A stretch of 64,000 nt of DNA from Halomicrobium zhouii (GCF_900114435.1 NZ_FOZK01000001.1:1302001-1366000), one strand, 5' to 3'; counted from the stretch's first letter, positions 16,867-25,077 are shown. Translations and numbers: made by a program. The notes: generated by a model not told the origin, from the letters alone.

Positions 16867-18273
16867 ATGCTACGCAAACTAACAGCCGTGCTCGTCGCGG
16901 TCGCCGTGATGGCTGCGGTGCCCACCGCAGCGCTGGCCGCGCCAGCATCGGACGACGCGCAGGCGTCGACAGTGACCGTCACGAACGCCCAGGTCGACAC
17001 GCTGGAACTCCAGAACTCGTCGGTTGACAACGTGACCATCGAGGAGCTCCGCATCGACCAGATGACGGTCGAGAACCAGAGCGACGGGAACGCCTCCGAG
17101 CAGACGCTCGGTGACGACGGCACCGTCGTCTTGCACAACGTCTCGTTCGACACCCTCTCGCTGGAGAACGCCTCCGCCCAGGGCCTCTCCGTCGGCACGA
17201 ACGAGACGAACGACACCGGTGCTGGCACGAACGACACGAACGCCACAACGGCCGGTGACGAAGCAGACGTCGGTGACGTCGACAGCGTCGTCATCGAGGA
17301 GATGCACGTCGAGAGCTTCACCGTCGAGAACCTGAACGTCTCCGAGCAGGAAGGCGACGCCCAGGACGCCGAGGGCTTCGTCGACTTCATCAGCAGCCAG
17401 TTCGAGGACGGGGAGAACGACAGTGACGCCGCCGGCCTGAACGACACCGAGAACGATTCGGTCGGTCTCGACGAGTCCGACGACACCGCCACTGACGGCG
17501 TCGACGTCGGCGACGACGCCAGCGACTCGGCCGAGAGCAGCGGTGAGCTGGTCGTCGAGAACGTCACCGTCGGTGACCTCACCGTCGAGCAGATGAACGT
17601 CGGCACCCTCACCAGCGGGCAGGCCGACGGGGGCGAGGACACGCTCGGTGACGCTAACGAGACCGAGACGGGTCTCGACGAGTCCGCCGAGAACGAGTCC
17701 GCCGAGAACGAGTCCGCCGAGAACGCTTCTGACGGGATGGACGTCGGCGACGAGGCGAACGAGTCCGCCGGCACGAACGCCAGCGAGGACGGCGGAGAAA
17801 GCGCGGCCCAGACGCTCGACAACGTCTCCATCGACAGCGCCACCATCGAGACGCTCGACGCCGACACGATGTCGGTCGAGAACGCCTCGCAGGAGTCTGA
17901 CGAGACGAACGACACCGCCGGACTCGCCGAGGACGAGAACGAGTCTGACGCGGGCGTCGACTTCGACGAGACCGAGGAGAACGACACCGAGGGCGTCGGT
18001 GTCGGCGACGACGCCAACGACACGGACGCCGGTCTCAACGAGTCCGGCGAGAACGACACCGACGGAATCGGCGTCGGTGACGACGCCAACGACACCGGTG
18101 TGAACGACACGACCGGTGCGAACGCCACTGACGGCAACGAGTCGGACGACGGTGGTATCTTCGACATCTTCGGTGGCGACGGCAACGACACCGAGAGCGC
18201 GAACGACACGGACGGTAACGACACCGACGGAAACGATTCGGACGGCGGCGGTATCTTCGGTGCACTCGCGTAA
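16867..18273 (+). CDS. Secreted acidic repeat protein rich in N-glycosylation sequons
   Basis: A 468-residue exported protein with a clear Sec signal peptide (MLRKLTAVLVAVAVMAAVPT, cleavage after ALAA). The mature part alternates at least four beta-rich blocks of about 20-25 residues with hydrophobic residues every second position (for example VDNVTIEELRIDQMTVEN, VVIEEMHVESFTVENLNV, VTVGDLTVEQMNVGTL, VSIDSATIETLDADTMSV) with long Asp/Glu/Asn/Thr linkers packed with NDT, NAS, NES and NDS sequons. It ends GGGIFGALA. The repeat pattern suggests a short beta-solenoid or ladder on a glycosylated stalk. ATG at 16867 is chosen because the signal peptide starts there; the open frame upstream to 16408 is antisense to udp and not coding. 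A GTTTAT element lies near 16833-16838, about 29-34 bases before the ATG. Confidence 0.85.
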   Translation: MLRKLTAVLVAVAVMAAVPTAALAAPASDDAQASTVTVTNAQVDTLELQNSSVDNVTIEELRIDQMTVENQSDGNASEQTLGDDGTVVLHNVSFDTLSLENASAQGLSVGTNETNDTGAGTNDTNATTAGDEADVGDVDSVVIEEMHVESFTVENLNVSEQEGDAQDAEGFVDFISSQFEDGENDSDAAGLNDTENDSVGLDESDDTATDGVDVGDDASDSAESSGELVVENVTVGDLTVEQMNVGTLTSGQADGGEDTLGDANETETGLDESAENESAENESAENASDGMDVGDEANESAGTNASEDGGESAAQTLDNVSIDSATIETLDADTMSVENASQESDETNDTAGLAEDENESDAGVDFDETEENDTEGVGVGDDANDTDAGLNESGENDTDGIGVGDDANDTGVNDTTGANATDGNESDDGGIFDIFGGDGNDTESANDTDGNDTDGNDSDGGGIFGALA

Positions 18274-18351
18274 TCGACGTATGACACGCTGAGACCCCTC
18301 CGACCCGGGTCACCCGAACGCATTTTTTCGTTGCCGGAGTACGTCCAGTCG

Positions 18352-18531
18352 ATGCCAAAGCTCGACGTCAAGCTCTGGGTCGACGACCGGACCGACGTGG
18401 TGACGTACACCGTCGACGGGGACCTGAAACGACCCGGCGACGCCATCGAACGCGCACGTGAGGAGGCCGCTTCGGAGGGATACGACGAAGTCAACCTGAA
18501 AGAAGTCAGCCTGCGGGAACCGGCTCAGTGA
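18352..18531 (+). CDS. Small conserved-looking protein, 59 residues
   Basis: The product starts MPKLDVKLWVDDRTDVVTYT and looks like a single small alpha/beta fold: two or three beta strands, then a helix (PGDAIERAREEAASEGY) and a final strand. I recognise no named family. ATG at 18352 is favoured because a T-rich element (ATTTTTTC, about 18321-18328) lies 24-31 bases upstream; a start at 18331 would fall within that promoter. It is monocistronic, between the secreted protein and the convergent DUF63 gene. Confidence 0.75.
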   Translation: MPKLDVKLWVDDRTDVVTYTVDGDLKRPGDAIERAREEAASEGYDEVNLKEVSLREPAQ

Positions 18532-18594
18532 GCGCAGAGTAGCGCGGCGAATTCGGGAGCCCCCGGCCGGACCTCAGGTGGCGCCGGCCAGCCG

Positions 18595-19428
18595 TCAGGC
18601 GACGCCGGCCAGGAACAGGAAGAGGTTGTTCATTGCCGGGCCCAGACCGACGCCGATGACGGCCAGGAGCACGAGCGTCGCCTCGGCTGGATCCTCGTCG
18701 ACGTAGCGGTTGAACGCGACGACGACGGCGGCGGAGACGACGAGCTTGACGGCGACGAAGAGCCAGCCCACGCCGATGATCTCCGCGGTCGGCAACTGGC
18801 CGGCGAACTCCATGATCGCTCGGGGAATCGGCGTCCGTTCGTGGACGCCGATGACGTCCGCGCCCACGGCCGTCGAGACGCCGTCCAGGGCGTGGGCGAA
18901 GACGACGACCGGTCCGACGTAGCGCGTCCGGAAGAACACGGGCGTCCGCCAGATGCTGATGAGGAATATCGTGACGACGGTGAGCGCCAGCGCGACGACG
19001 ATGGAGATGGCGGGCCACACCGGGTCGAACGCACCGAGCCCCATCCCCTGGTAGGCGACCAGCACGAACAACACCGTCAGCACGCCGGTACCGGCGAATC
19101 CCATGTTCCGGTGGATGTCGTCGTCTTTCCCGCGGACGATGCCGACGACCGAGAGCACGAGCCAGACGAATCCCGTCACGACGAACGTCGTCAGGTAGAC
19201 AGACGGCGCGCCGAACAGCGGCGCGTACGTCGGCGTGAACGCGCCGAGCTGGTAGAACGCGTGGAGCGCGCCGCCGATGGCGATCCACGGCGCCATCGCG
19301 AGCGCGAGTTTCTGGTCGATCGGGGGTTCGACGGCGAACAGTAGCGCCGAGACGAGGACGCACCCGCCCACGAGGGCCAGGAGATAGGGCAACGGCGGCA
19401 ACGCCATCCCGGACGGAAGCACGAGCAT
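18595..19428 (-). CDS. DUF63 family membrane protein
   Basis: A polytopic membrane protein of 277 residues with about seven or eight hydrophobic helices and conserved DUF63 features such as MAPWIAIGGALHAFYQLGAF, VVFAHALDGVSTAVGADVIG and the C-terminal GVGLGPAMNNLFLFLAGVA. DUF63 is widespread in archaea; its biochemical role is not established. The polar residues inside helices (His, Asp, Asn) suggest transport or membrane catalysis. The gene is divergent from deoC with about 120 bases between starts. Confidence 0.88.
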   Translation of the reverse strand: MLVLPSGMALPPLPYLLALVGGCVLVSALLFAVEPPIDQKLALAMAPWIAIGGALHAFYQLGAFTPTYAPLFGAPSVYLTTFVVTGFVWLVLSVVGIVRGKDDDIHRNMGFAGTGVLTVLFVLVAYQGMGLGAFDPVWPAISIVVALALTVVTIFLISIWRTPVFFRTRYVGPVVVFAHALDGVSTAVGADVIGVHERTPIPRAIMEFAGQLPTAEIIGVGWLFVAVKLVVSAAVVVAFNRYVDEDPAEATLVLLAVIGVGLGPAMNNLFLFLAGVA

Positions 19429-19547
19429 GTCCCTGAGGGTGTTCTCCGCCGGGGAAAACCTTCCGGCCCGGTCCGACGACCGTCTGACTCGGTCTGGGAC
19501 GGTTCGTTGGCGGGACGTTTACGGTGGTGCTCGACCACTCACCGAGC

Positions 19548-20210
19548 ATGGACGACGTGCCCGCGCGGATAGAGCACACGGTGCTGGGGCCGGAGACGAC
19601 GTGGAGCGACGTCGAGGGAGTCCTGGACGACGCGCTCGAGTACGGCATGCGGGCGTGTATCCCGCCGTGTTACGTCGCCGAGGCGGCCGCGTACGCGAAC
19701 GTGCCGCTGGTGACGGTGATCGACTTTCCACACGGGCAGGGAGCCACCGACGCGGTCTGCGAGGAGGCCCGCCAGGCCTGGAGCGACGGGGCCGAGGAGG
19801 TCGATATGGTCTGCAACGTCGGCCGGCTGAAGGCGAAAGAGGACGAGGCAGTCCGCGAGCACGTCGCGGAGGTCGTCGCCAGCGTGCCGGTGCCGATGAA
19901 GGTCATCGTCGAGGCGCCGTTGCTGACCGACGAGGAACCCGACCGGGTGGGAAAACTCGTCGCCGAGGCCGACGCCGCCTTCCTGAAGACGGCGACGGGC
20001 TTCTCGGAGGGTGGCGCGACGGTCGCGGACGTCGAGCGGCTGGCGAAACACCTCCCGGTCAAGGCCAGCGGCGGGATCGGCTCGTGGGAGGAGGCGAAGG
20101 CCATGTTCGACGCCGGCGCGACGCGCATCGGCGCCTCCAGCGGCGACGTCATCGCCCGCGAGTGGCGCGAGGCGCAGTCGGACGGCGGGCCCGGTGACGC
20201 GGCGTACTGA
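19548..20210 (+). CDS. deoC: Deoxyribose-phosphate aldolase
   Basis: A class I aldolase of 220 residues that splits 2-deoxyribose 5-phosphate into acetaldehyde and glyceraldehyde 3-phosphate in nucleoside catabolism. The TIM-barrel landmarks are [12 protein letters not shown] (strand 1), [15 protein letters not shown] (with the family Asp), [30 protein letters not shown] carrying the Schiff-base lysine, and VKASGGIGS. The ATG at 19548 gives [12 protein letters not shown], preferred to an upstream start at 19524. It would act with the nucleoside phosphorylase at 15.8 kb. Confidence 0.95.
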   Translation: MDDVPARIEHTVLGPETTWSDVEGVLDDALEYGMRACIPPCYVAEAAAYANVPLVTVIDFPHGQGATDAVCEEARQAWSDGAEEVDMVCNVGRLKAKEDEAVREHVAEVVASVPVPMKVIVEAPLLTDEEPDRVGKLVAEADAAFLKTATGFSEGGATVADVERLAKHLPVKASGGIGSWEEAKAMFDAGATRIGASSGDVIAREWREAQSDGGPGDAAY

Positions 20211-20283
20211 GCGAATAGTGCCGTACTGAGGGCGATACCGCGGGAGCCACGACGTTTTTGGGGCCGGGAAGCGGAGTATCCTC

Positions 20284-21252
20284 ATGGAGTATACGACACT
20301 CGGTGACACGGGCATGGACGTCAGCCGCATCTGTCTCGGCTGCATGAGCTTCGGCACCGGCCGGGAGTGGATGCTCGATCCCGAGGAGGGAAGCGAACTC
20401 GTCGAGCGGGCCATCGAACTCGGCATCAACTTCTTCGACACGGCGAACGTCTACTCGACGGGCGAGTCCGAGGAGATCCTCGGCGACGTCCTCGCCGAGT
20501 ACGACCGCGACGAGCAGGTCGTCGCGACGAAGGTGTTCGGCGAGATGGCCGACGCGCCCAACCGGCAGGGCCTCTCGCGAAAGGCCATCGAGCAGGAACT
20601 GGCGGACTCGCTGGACCGACTGGGGATGGACACCGTCGACCTCTACCAGATCCACCGCTGGGACTACGACACGCCCATCGAGACGACGCTCCGGGCGCTC
20701 GACGACGCCGTCCGTCGCGGGCAGGTCCGCCACCTCGGCGCCTCCTCGATGTGGGCCCACCAGTTCCAGGAGGCCCTGCGAGTCGCAGAGCGGGAAGGAC
20801 TCGAACAGTTCTCGACTATGCAGAACCACTACAACGCCGTCTATCGCGAGGAGGAACGGGAGATGGCCCCCCTCTGCGAGCGGGAGAACGTCGGCCTGAT
20901 CCCGTGGTCACCGCTGGCTCGCGGCGTCGCCGCGCGTCCCCACGAGGAGGCCGGGTCGACGACCCGCGGCGAGACGGACGAGTACCTGGCGGGGATGCCG
21001 TACCTGCAGGGCGGCGGCGAGGAGATCAACGAGCGGATCCAGGAACTGGCCGCGGACAGGGGCGTCTCGATGGCCCAGATCTCGCTCGCCTGGCTGCTCC
21101 ATCAGGACGCCGTCGACGCGCCCATCGTCGGTATCACGAGCGTCGAGCACCTCGAGGACGCCGCCGAAGCGGTCGACCTTGATCTGTCCGACAGCGACCT
21201 CGAATATCTCGAAGAACCGTACGAACCGCTGCCGGTCGCGGGCCACGAGTAG
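20284..21252 (+). CDS. Aldo/keto reductase
   Basis: A 322-residue NADPH-dependent oxidoreductase of the AKR superfamily. It opens with MEYTTLGDTGMDVSRICLGCM, includes FFDTANVYSTGESEEILGDVL (catalytic Asp and Tyr), ATKVFG (catalytic Lys), YQIHRWDYDTPIET (catalytic His) and the cofactor-binding IVGITSVEHLEDAAEAVDL near the C-terminus. The natural substrate is unknown. It follows deoC by about 70 bases and has its own T-rich element near 20256. A second, truncated AKR gene lies at the right edge of the window and is a different subfamily by its N-terminus. Confidence 0.92.
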   Translation: MEYTTLGDTGMDVSRICLGCMSFGTGREWMLDPEEGSELVERAIELGINFFDTANVYSTGESEEILGDVLAEYDRDEQVVATKVFGEMADAPNRQGLSRKAIEQELADSLDRLGMDTVDLYQIHRWDYDTPIETTLRALDDAVRRGQVRHLGASSMWAHQFQEALRVAEREGLEQFSTMQNHYNAVYREEEREMAPLCERENVGLIPWSPLARGVAARPHEEAGSTTRGETDEYLAGMPYLQGGGEEINERIQELAADRGVSMAQISLAWLLHQDAVDAPIVGITSVEHLEDAAEAVDLDLSDSDLEYLEEPYEPLPVAGHE

Positions 21253-21315
21253 TCGGTACCGAGCGCGGTCCGGCGACGGCCAACAGTTAAGCGGAACCCG
21301 CTGCACGCCCAACGT

Positions 21316-21762
21316 ATGGTTCTGCTCGTCCCGTTCGACGGTTCCGACCTCTCGACGGCGGCCCTGCACCGGGCCGCGGAGTTCTCCGAGTACACCGACG
21401 AGTCCGTCCTCGCGCTCAGTATCGTCCCCGAAGAGCCCGATTACGCCATCGAGCGTGGCTGGATAGACGAGGGGGATCCGTACGACCCCGAGGCCATCGG
21501 CCAGCGGCTGCGCGACCAGGTCGCCGACGTCGCACCCGCCGCCGAGTTCCGCTGTGAGATCCCCGAAGACGTGAGTTCGATGGCGTCGGTGACGACCGAC
21601 GTCGTCCGGACGATCCGGGAAGTCGCCCACGAGGTCGACGCCTCCATCGTCTTCGTCGGCAGCGAGAACGCTGGCCGGGTCTCGACCCCGGTGTCGAGCG
21701 TCGGCGCGCCGGTCTCGGAGGACCCGGGCTACGACGTCCACATCGTCCGCCACGCCGACTGA
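21316..21762 (+). CDS. Universal stress protein (UspA family)
   Basis: A 148-residue alpha/beta protein with the UspA start MVLLVPFDGSDLSTAALHRA and the strand ASIVFVGSENAGRVSTPVSSVGA. The ATP-binding loop is degenerate (GSENAGR instead of the GxxGxxxxGS type), so it may belong to the non-ATP-binding branch. AGTTAAGC at 21285-21292 lies about 24-31 bases upstream and fits a TATA box. It is separated from another UspA gene (22505-22933, opposite strand) by the large palindromic element. Confidence 0.88.
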   Translation: MVLLVPFDGSDLSTAALHRAAEFSEYTDESVLALSIVPEEPDYAIERGWIDEGDPYDPEAIGQRLRDQVADVAPAAEFRCEIPEDVSSMASVTTDVVRTIREVAHEVDASIVFVGSENAGRVSTPVSSVGAPVSEDPGYDVHIVRHAD

Positions 21763-21899
21763 GACGTCGTCCACATGGGTTTTCGAACGACGCGCTCTGG
21801 TCCGCATTCGTCGACGCTTTTGTCCTGTTCAGTACAGTGTGTAGAGGTATCATTTGGGTGGTTTCGAACGGGTGACGCGACTGGAAACGACAACACGTC

Positions 21900-22351
21900 G
21901 AAAGCCCTCGGTGCGCTCGACGCGCCCTGTGCGGGATATCCTCGCTCCTCCGTCGCTCGGATAGGGCCCGCGCAGGCCACGCGACCGCACCGCGCCCTTT
22001 CAGTCCTCCAGGCACAGCCCCGCTCGCGCGATACAACGCGCTCGCGATTGACTCCCCACCCCTCCCCGGATTCGCGCCGTCCGGCGCGAATCACGCGTCC
22101 TGACCGCTCCGCAACCGCCCGGCGGTCGGCCGGGAGGCCGTCTCGTCGGCCGACCCGGGGAAGGGCAGGGCTGCGGTGCTGTGCCTGGTGTCCTGCTGAG
22201 CGAAGCGAAGCAGGGCTCGGAAGACGAACAGAGTGAGTCTTCCGGTGGACTGAAAGGGCGAGGCGGGGTCCGGGAACCCCGGTCCACCAAGCACCGGAGC
22301 GGAGCGAGGAGCGCAGGTGGGCCGCGGGACCGGAGCCCGCCGAGGGCTTTC
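21900..22351. repeat. Large nested palindromic element, copy A
   Basis: No protein gene fits this 740-base gap. The outer arms GAAAGCCCTCGG (21900-21911) and CCGAGGGCTTTC (22340-22351) are perfect inverted repeats. Inner arms include CGCCCTTTCAGTCC (21993-22006) with GGACTGAAAGGGCG (22247-22260), and CCAGGCAC (22009-22016) with GTGCCTGG (22181-22188). Two further internal hairpins, GATTCGCGCC/GGCGCGAATC with loop GTCC (22069-22092) and GGCCG/CGGCC with a six-base loop (22136-22151), recur at the same places in copy B with compensating changes. A 60-base right flank (22352-22410) is also shared with copy B. I read this as a structured RNA or a non-autonomous mobile palindrome. Confidence 0.7.
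22189..22246. repeat. Two short hairpins inserted into copy A
   Basis: Between the split halves of the inner right arm of copy A lie two small hairpins: CCTGCT, loop GAGCGAAGCGA, AGCAGG; and GGAAGAC, loop GAACAGAGTGA, GTCTTCC (22219-22243). Copy B has an unbroken arm here. The 11-base loops match those of the hairpin family found after genes at 31.6, 49.4 and 51.6 kb, so these look like insertions of that second family. Confidence 0.6.
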
Positions 22352-22504
22352 TGGGTGTTAGCGGTCTCCTTTCTTCCAGCGCTATCCCATCAAAACATCT
22401 GAGCACTTCACAGCGCTACACCACATTCTGCTCCTCGACGGCGAGACGTCGAGGGCGAGTACCGACCGACTCCAGAACTCTCGTCCGTCTCTCTCGGTGG
22501 CTGT

Positions 22505-22933
22505 TCAGCGCGTCACCGTGACCGGAACCGGCGAGCGCCTGACGACGTTCTCCGCGACGCTGCCAAGCAGAATCCGGGACATCCCCGAGCGGCCGTGGCT
22601 TCCCATCACGATCTGGTCGATGTCGTGCTCCCGGGCGTACTCGACGATGGTCCGCGTGGGCTTGCCGACTTCGACGACGCGCTCGACGGCCAATCCGGCG
22701 CTCTCTGCCTCGGCTTCGATCTCGTCGAACAGCGACTCCGCCTGTTCCTTCTCACGCTCGTACCACTCTTCGGAGAACGAGGGTATCGACGCCTGGGCGC
22801 TGTAGCCGGCCTCTGCGGGGTTGATCACGTGTAATAGCACGAGCGTCGCGTCGGGGAACTCGCCGACGACGAAGTCCGAGGCCTGGTGGGCCTGCTCCGA
22901 ACCGTCGACCGGGACCAGGATGCGTTTCGCCAT
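22505..22933 (-). CDS. Universal stress protein (UspA family, ATP-binding type)
   Basis: The 142-residue product starts MAKRILVPVDGSEQAHQASD and carries the complete ATP-binding motif near the C-terminus: IVMGSHGRSGMSRILLGSVAENVVRRSPVPV, that is G-x2-G-x9-G(S). It is therefore an ATP-binding Usp, unlike the copy at 21316. The ATG at 22931-22933 is preferred to one five codons upstream. It is transcribed towards the palindromic element and divergent from the manganese catalase gene, consistent with a stress-response neighbourhood. Confidence 0.92.
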   Translation of the reverse strand: MAKRILVPVDGSEQAHQASDFVVGEFPDATLVLLHVINPAEAGYSAQASIPSFSEEWYEREKEQAESLFDEIEAEAESAGLAVERVVEVGKPTRTIVEYAREHDIDQIVMGSHGRSGMSRILLGSVAENVVRRSPVPVTVTR

Positions 22934-23175
22934 GCGAAAGAGTCCCATTCCAGAGGCATTGAAAGTTCCCCATCGTTCAGCGGGTCCGTGTCCGAGGGCG
23001 TTCGGTCCCGGCACGGCGGTGGTTGGGACGTTCACCTCGGGACCGTCGATTCGCCGTCGTCCTGCCGACGTTGTAGATTGGCCACTAGCTTCGGACAACG
23101 CCCGGGCAAAGCGACCGTTCTGGTAACAATACAATTTACCGTCACGCCACTCCTGTAGTCTGGAGTGAATTGATA

Positions 23176-24024
23176 GTGTTCTATCACGACAACGAACTAC
23201 AGTACGAAGTCGAAGTCGAGGAACCGGACCCGACGTTCGCACGCGCCCTCCAGCAGGCCATCGGCGGCGTCGAGGGGGAGATGCGCGTCGCCAACCAGTA
23301 CCTGTTCCAGGCCTTCGCCGTTCCGAGCGACCAGCAGGCATACAAGGAACTGCTGCTCGATACGGCGGCGGAGGAGCTGGGCCACATCGAGATGCTGGCC
23401 ACCGCGGTCAAGAAGAATCTCCGGGACACGTCGGTGTCCCTCGGCGACATCAGCAGCGACGACGCCACCGGCCTCGCGTCCATCGCCGGAATGCAACCCC
23501 GGCAGTACCTCTCCGGCGGGATGAACCCGACGGCTACCGACGCCAACGGATTCCCCTTCAGCGGGAACTACGTCGTCGCCAGCGGCAACATCGCGGCGGA
23601 TATGGTCGCCAACGTGATGGCCGAGTCCACCGGCCGGTTGCTCGCGACCAGGCTCTACGAGATGACGGACGACCCGGGGATGAAGGACATGCTCGCCTAT
23701 CTCGTCGCCCGCGACACGATGCACCAGAATCAGTGGCTGGAACTCCTGACGGAACTGGGCGACTCCGAGGAACCGTTCGACGTCCTGCCGATTCCCGATA
23801 GCTTCCCCGACGCCGAGGAGAACGAGGAGTTCAACTACGCCTTCCTGTCGACGAACGTCGAGCCGACCGAGGACCCCGAACAGCCCTGGACGACGGGTGC
23901 CTCGCCGGACGGCGAGGGCGAGTTCTCCTACGTCCGCCAGCTGGACCTCGACGGCGCGCCACCGGACGTCGGGCACGCCGAGGCCGAGACGTACAACGAC
24001 CCGACTCCCCGCGACGAAGGCTGA
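23176..24024 (+). CDS. Manganese catalase (ferritin-like)
   Basis: A non-haem dimanganese catalase of about 282 residues. The four-helix bundle ligands are visible in GGVEGEMRVANQYLFQA (Glu), DTAAEELGHIEMLATAV (E-E-x-x-H), NVMAESTGRLLATRLYEMTD and LVARDTMHQNQWLELL (Asp/His). No ATG is available at the expected place; GTG at 23176 gives MFYHDNELQYEVEVEEPDP, matching how this family usually begins, while a TTG at 23170 adds two residues. The acidic C-terminal extension (about 205-282) is typical for haloarchaeal copies. It would remove hydrogen peroxide and fits the nearby UspA genes. Confidence 0.9.
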   Translation: MFYHDNELQYEVEVEEPDPTFARALQQAIGGVEGEMRVANQYLFQAFAVPSDQQAYKELLLDTAAEELGHIEMLATAVKKNLRDTSVSLGDISSDDATGLASIAGMQPRQYLSGGMNPTATDANGFPFSGNYVVASGNIAADMVANVMAESTGRLLATRLYEMTDDPGMKDMLAYLVARDTMHQNQWLELLTELGDSEEPFDVLPIPDSFPDAEENEEFNYAFLSTNVEPTEDPEQPWTTGASPDGEGEFSYVRQLDLDGAPPDVGHAEAETYNDPTPRDEG

Positions 24025-24042
24025 TCACGGGCAATCACGCCT

Positions 24043-24180
24043 CGCAACCGGTCCGTCGGGCCGGGGTGACCGCAACCGGTCCGTCGGGCCAGGGCGACCC
24101 CAGCCGCCCGCCCGGTCCAGGCGAACGCCCGGTCCAGGCGGATGCCCGGTCCAGCCGCCCGCCAAGTCCAGGTGGACGCC
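24043..24180. repeat. Short tandem repeats after manganese catalase
   Basis: Two copies of a 28-base unit (24043-24070 and 24071-24098) beginning CGCAACCGGTCCGTCGGG differ at two positions and are followed by three or four degenerate shorter units built around CCGGTCCAG. They start just 19 bases after the catalase stop codon. The tract is open in several frames but has no start or coding character. Confidence 0.6.
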
Positions 24181-24250
24181 CGTCTGCCGCGTCGTCTCTC
24201 GTCTCGCGGTGAAAAGATGACTCGGATCGGAATTAAAATTATTATCGCAA

Positions 24251-24259
24251 GTTATATCC
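24251..24259 (+). promoter_or_regulatory. TATA-like element before candidate RNA
   Basis: GTTATATCC lies in a very A/T-rich island (24230-24260) within a GC-rich gap. It is 24-32 bases before the first paired base (24283) of the structured RNA candidate, which is the usual distance from an archaeal TATA box to the transcription start. No protein start codon is found at a matching distance. Confidence 0.5.
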
Positions 24260-24278
24260 ACGGGTTCGGTGAGGTGTC

Positions 24279-24385
24279 TGCCACAGGCGGAGTCGAGCGA
24301 GGCACTCCCTCGCTACGGTCTGCATCAACCACGACCACGGGCCGGGTCTTCGACCCGCCGTGGTCCGATTTTCCGCCTGTCTTCC
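24279..24385 (+). ncRNA. Candidate structured RNA, three-way junction
   Basis: A perfect 9-base-pair closing helix, ACAGGCGGA (24283-24291) with TCCGCCTGT (24372-24380), encloses two hairpins: AGCGAGG, loop CACTC, CCTCGCT (24296-24314) and a long one, GACCACGG plus CGGGTC with loop TTC against GACCCG plus CCGTGGTC (24333-24365, with a two-base bulge). This makes a compact three-way junction about 98 bases long, preceded by a TATA-like box. No coding frame in either strand is convincing. It matches no RNA I can name. A transposon end or processed 3' UTR are alternatives. Confidence 0.5.
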
Positions 24386-24464
24386 AGGACCGTGAGCGCA
24401 CCGCTCGCCGTCTGGTTCGTCTGAACAGTCGCGAATAGCCGCCGCGCCAGCGACCGGTCGCCGG

Positions 24465-24767
24465 TCAGGTCCGCTCCCGTGCCGCAGCGACGTGTTGGCG
24501 TGCCTCCTCGGGCGTCATCCCCCGGACGCCACAGGAACAGGATCGGAGTTCCGGGTCGGTCAGGTCGTCCACCTGCTCCTCGCGAGCGCGGACGAGTTCG
24601 CCGCTCTCGGCGTCGTAATCGTAGTACATCCGGTAGTTGACCTGCGACACCCCTTCGATGCGGTGGTCCTCCTCCGGGTCGGGGTTGCGGATGGCGTCCT
24701 CGTGCTCGCCCTGCATCTCTTCTTTCCACTGCTGTAGCGTCGCTTCCGGGTCGCGCTCGTCGGTCAT
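24465..24767 (-). CDS. Small acidic protein with Cys pair
   Basis: A 100-residue soluble protein starting MTDERDPEATLQQWKEEM. The middle holds a beta-like stretch (VSQVNYRMYYDYDAESGELV) and the C-terminus has the motif RSCSCGVRGMTPEEARQHV, with two cysteines separated by one residue that could bind a metal if two chains combine. No named family is recognised. ATG at 24765-24767 is chosen because the upstream extension is poorly coded. It is downstream of hicA in the same direction, 55 bases away, and may be part of the same transcript. Confidence 0.75.
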   Translation of the reverse strand: MTDERDPEATLQQWKEEMQGEHEDAIRNPDPEEDHRIEGVSQVNYRMYYDYDAESGELVRAREEQVDDLTDPELRSCSCGVRGMTPEEARQHVAAARERT

Positions 24768-24822
24768 GTGGTGGGGATTGCGATGAGGGGTCAAAAAGTG
24801 GGGTGGCTGGCCAGTGTATCGG

Positions 24823-25074
24823 TTACTCGTTGGCGTTAATCCAGTCACAAAAATCTTCGAAATTCCGCGCTCCGGTCTCTTCGGCGATGTCTCTGAGCGT
24901 CCCGACCCGGAGTTCGTCGTGTAACGGGACCGTGACGTGCCAGCGGTCGTTCTCGTTCATCGGATGGACGTAGTACAGTTGCGCGTGGTCGCCCGTCGTT
25001 CGTCGCCACTCGAAGTTACCGGCGTTGACCAGTACCTTCGCGACTTCGTGACCCGAAAACGTTCGCCTCCCCAT
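24823..25074 (-). CDS. hicA: HicA-type mRNA interferase toxin
   Basis: An 83-residue protein of the HicA (YcfA) family with a double-stranded-RNA-binding-like fold. Motifs: SGHEVAKVLVNAGNFEWRRTTGDHAQLYYVHP with the catalytic His in GDH, and the highly conserved HVTVPLHDELRVGTLRDIAEETG. It would cleave mRNA when not bound by HicB. The start (25072-25074) is three bases after the end of the hicB frame, so the order is antitoxin first, as is common in archaea. The toxin frame is intact, which is notable because its antitoxin frame carries a stop codon. Confidence 0.9.
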   Translation of the reverse strand: MGRRTFSGHEVAKVLVNAGNFEWRRTTGDHAQLYYVHPMNENDRWHVTVPLHDELRVGTLRDIAEETGARNFEDFCDWINANE

Positions 25075-25077
25075 CGA

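Noticed and set aside
21729-22406. Several short and medium frames inside palindromic copy A, with counterparts in copy B
   Set aside because: The frames are not conserved between A and B (frameshifts and different stops), whereas the base-pairing is, so protein coding is unlikely.
24043-24098. The 28-base tandem copies as a CRISPR array
   Set aside because: Only two units, directly adjacent, with no spacers and no cas genes nearby.
24142-24438. A 98-codon plus-strand frame over the candidate small RNA
   Set aside because: The start lies in tandem repeat DNA and the translation changes character at every repeat boundary; the RNA fold is a better explanation.
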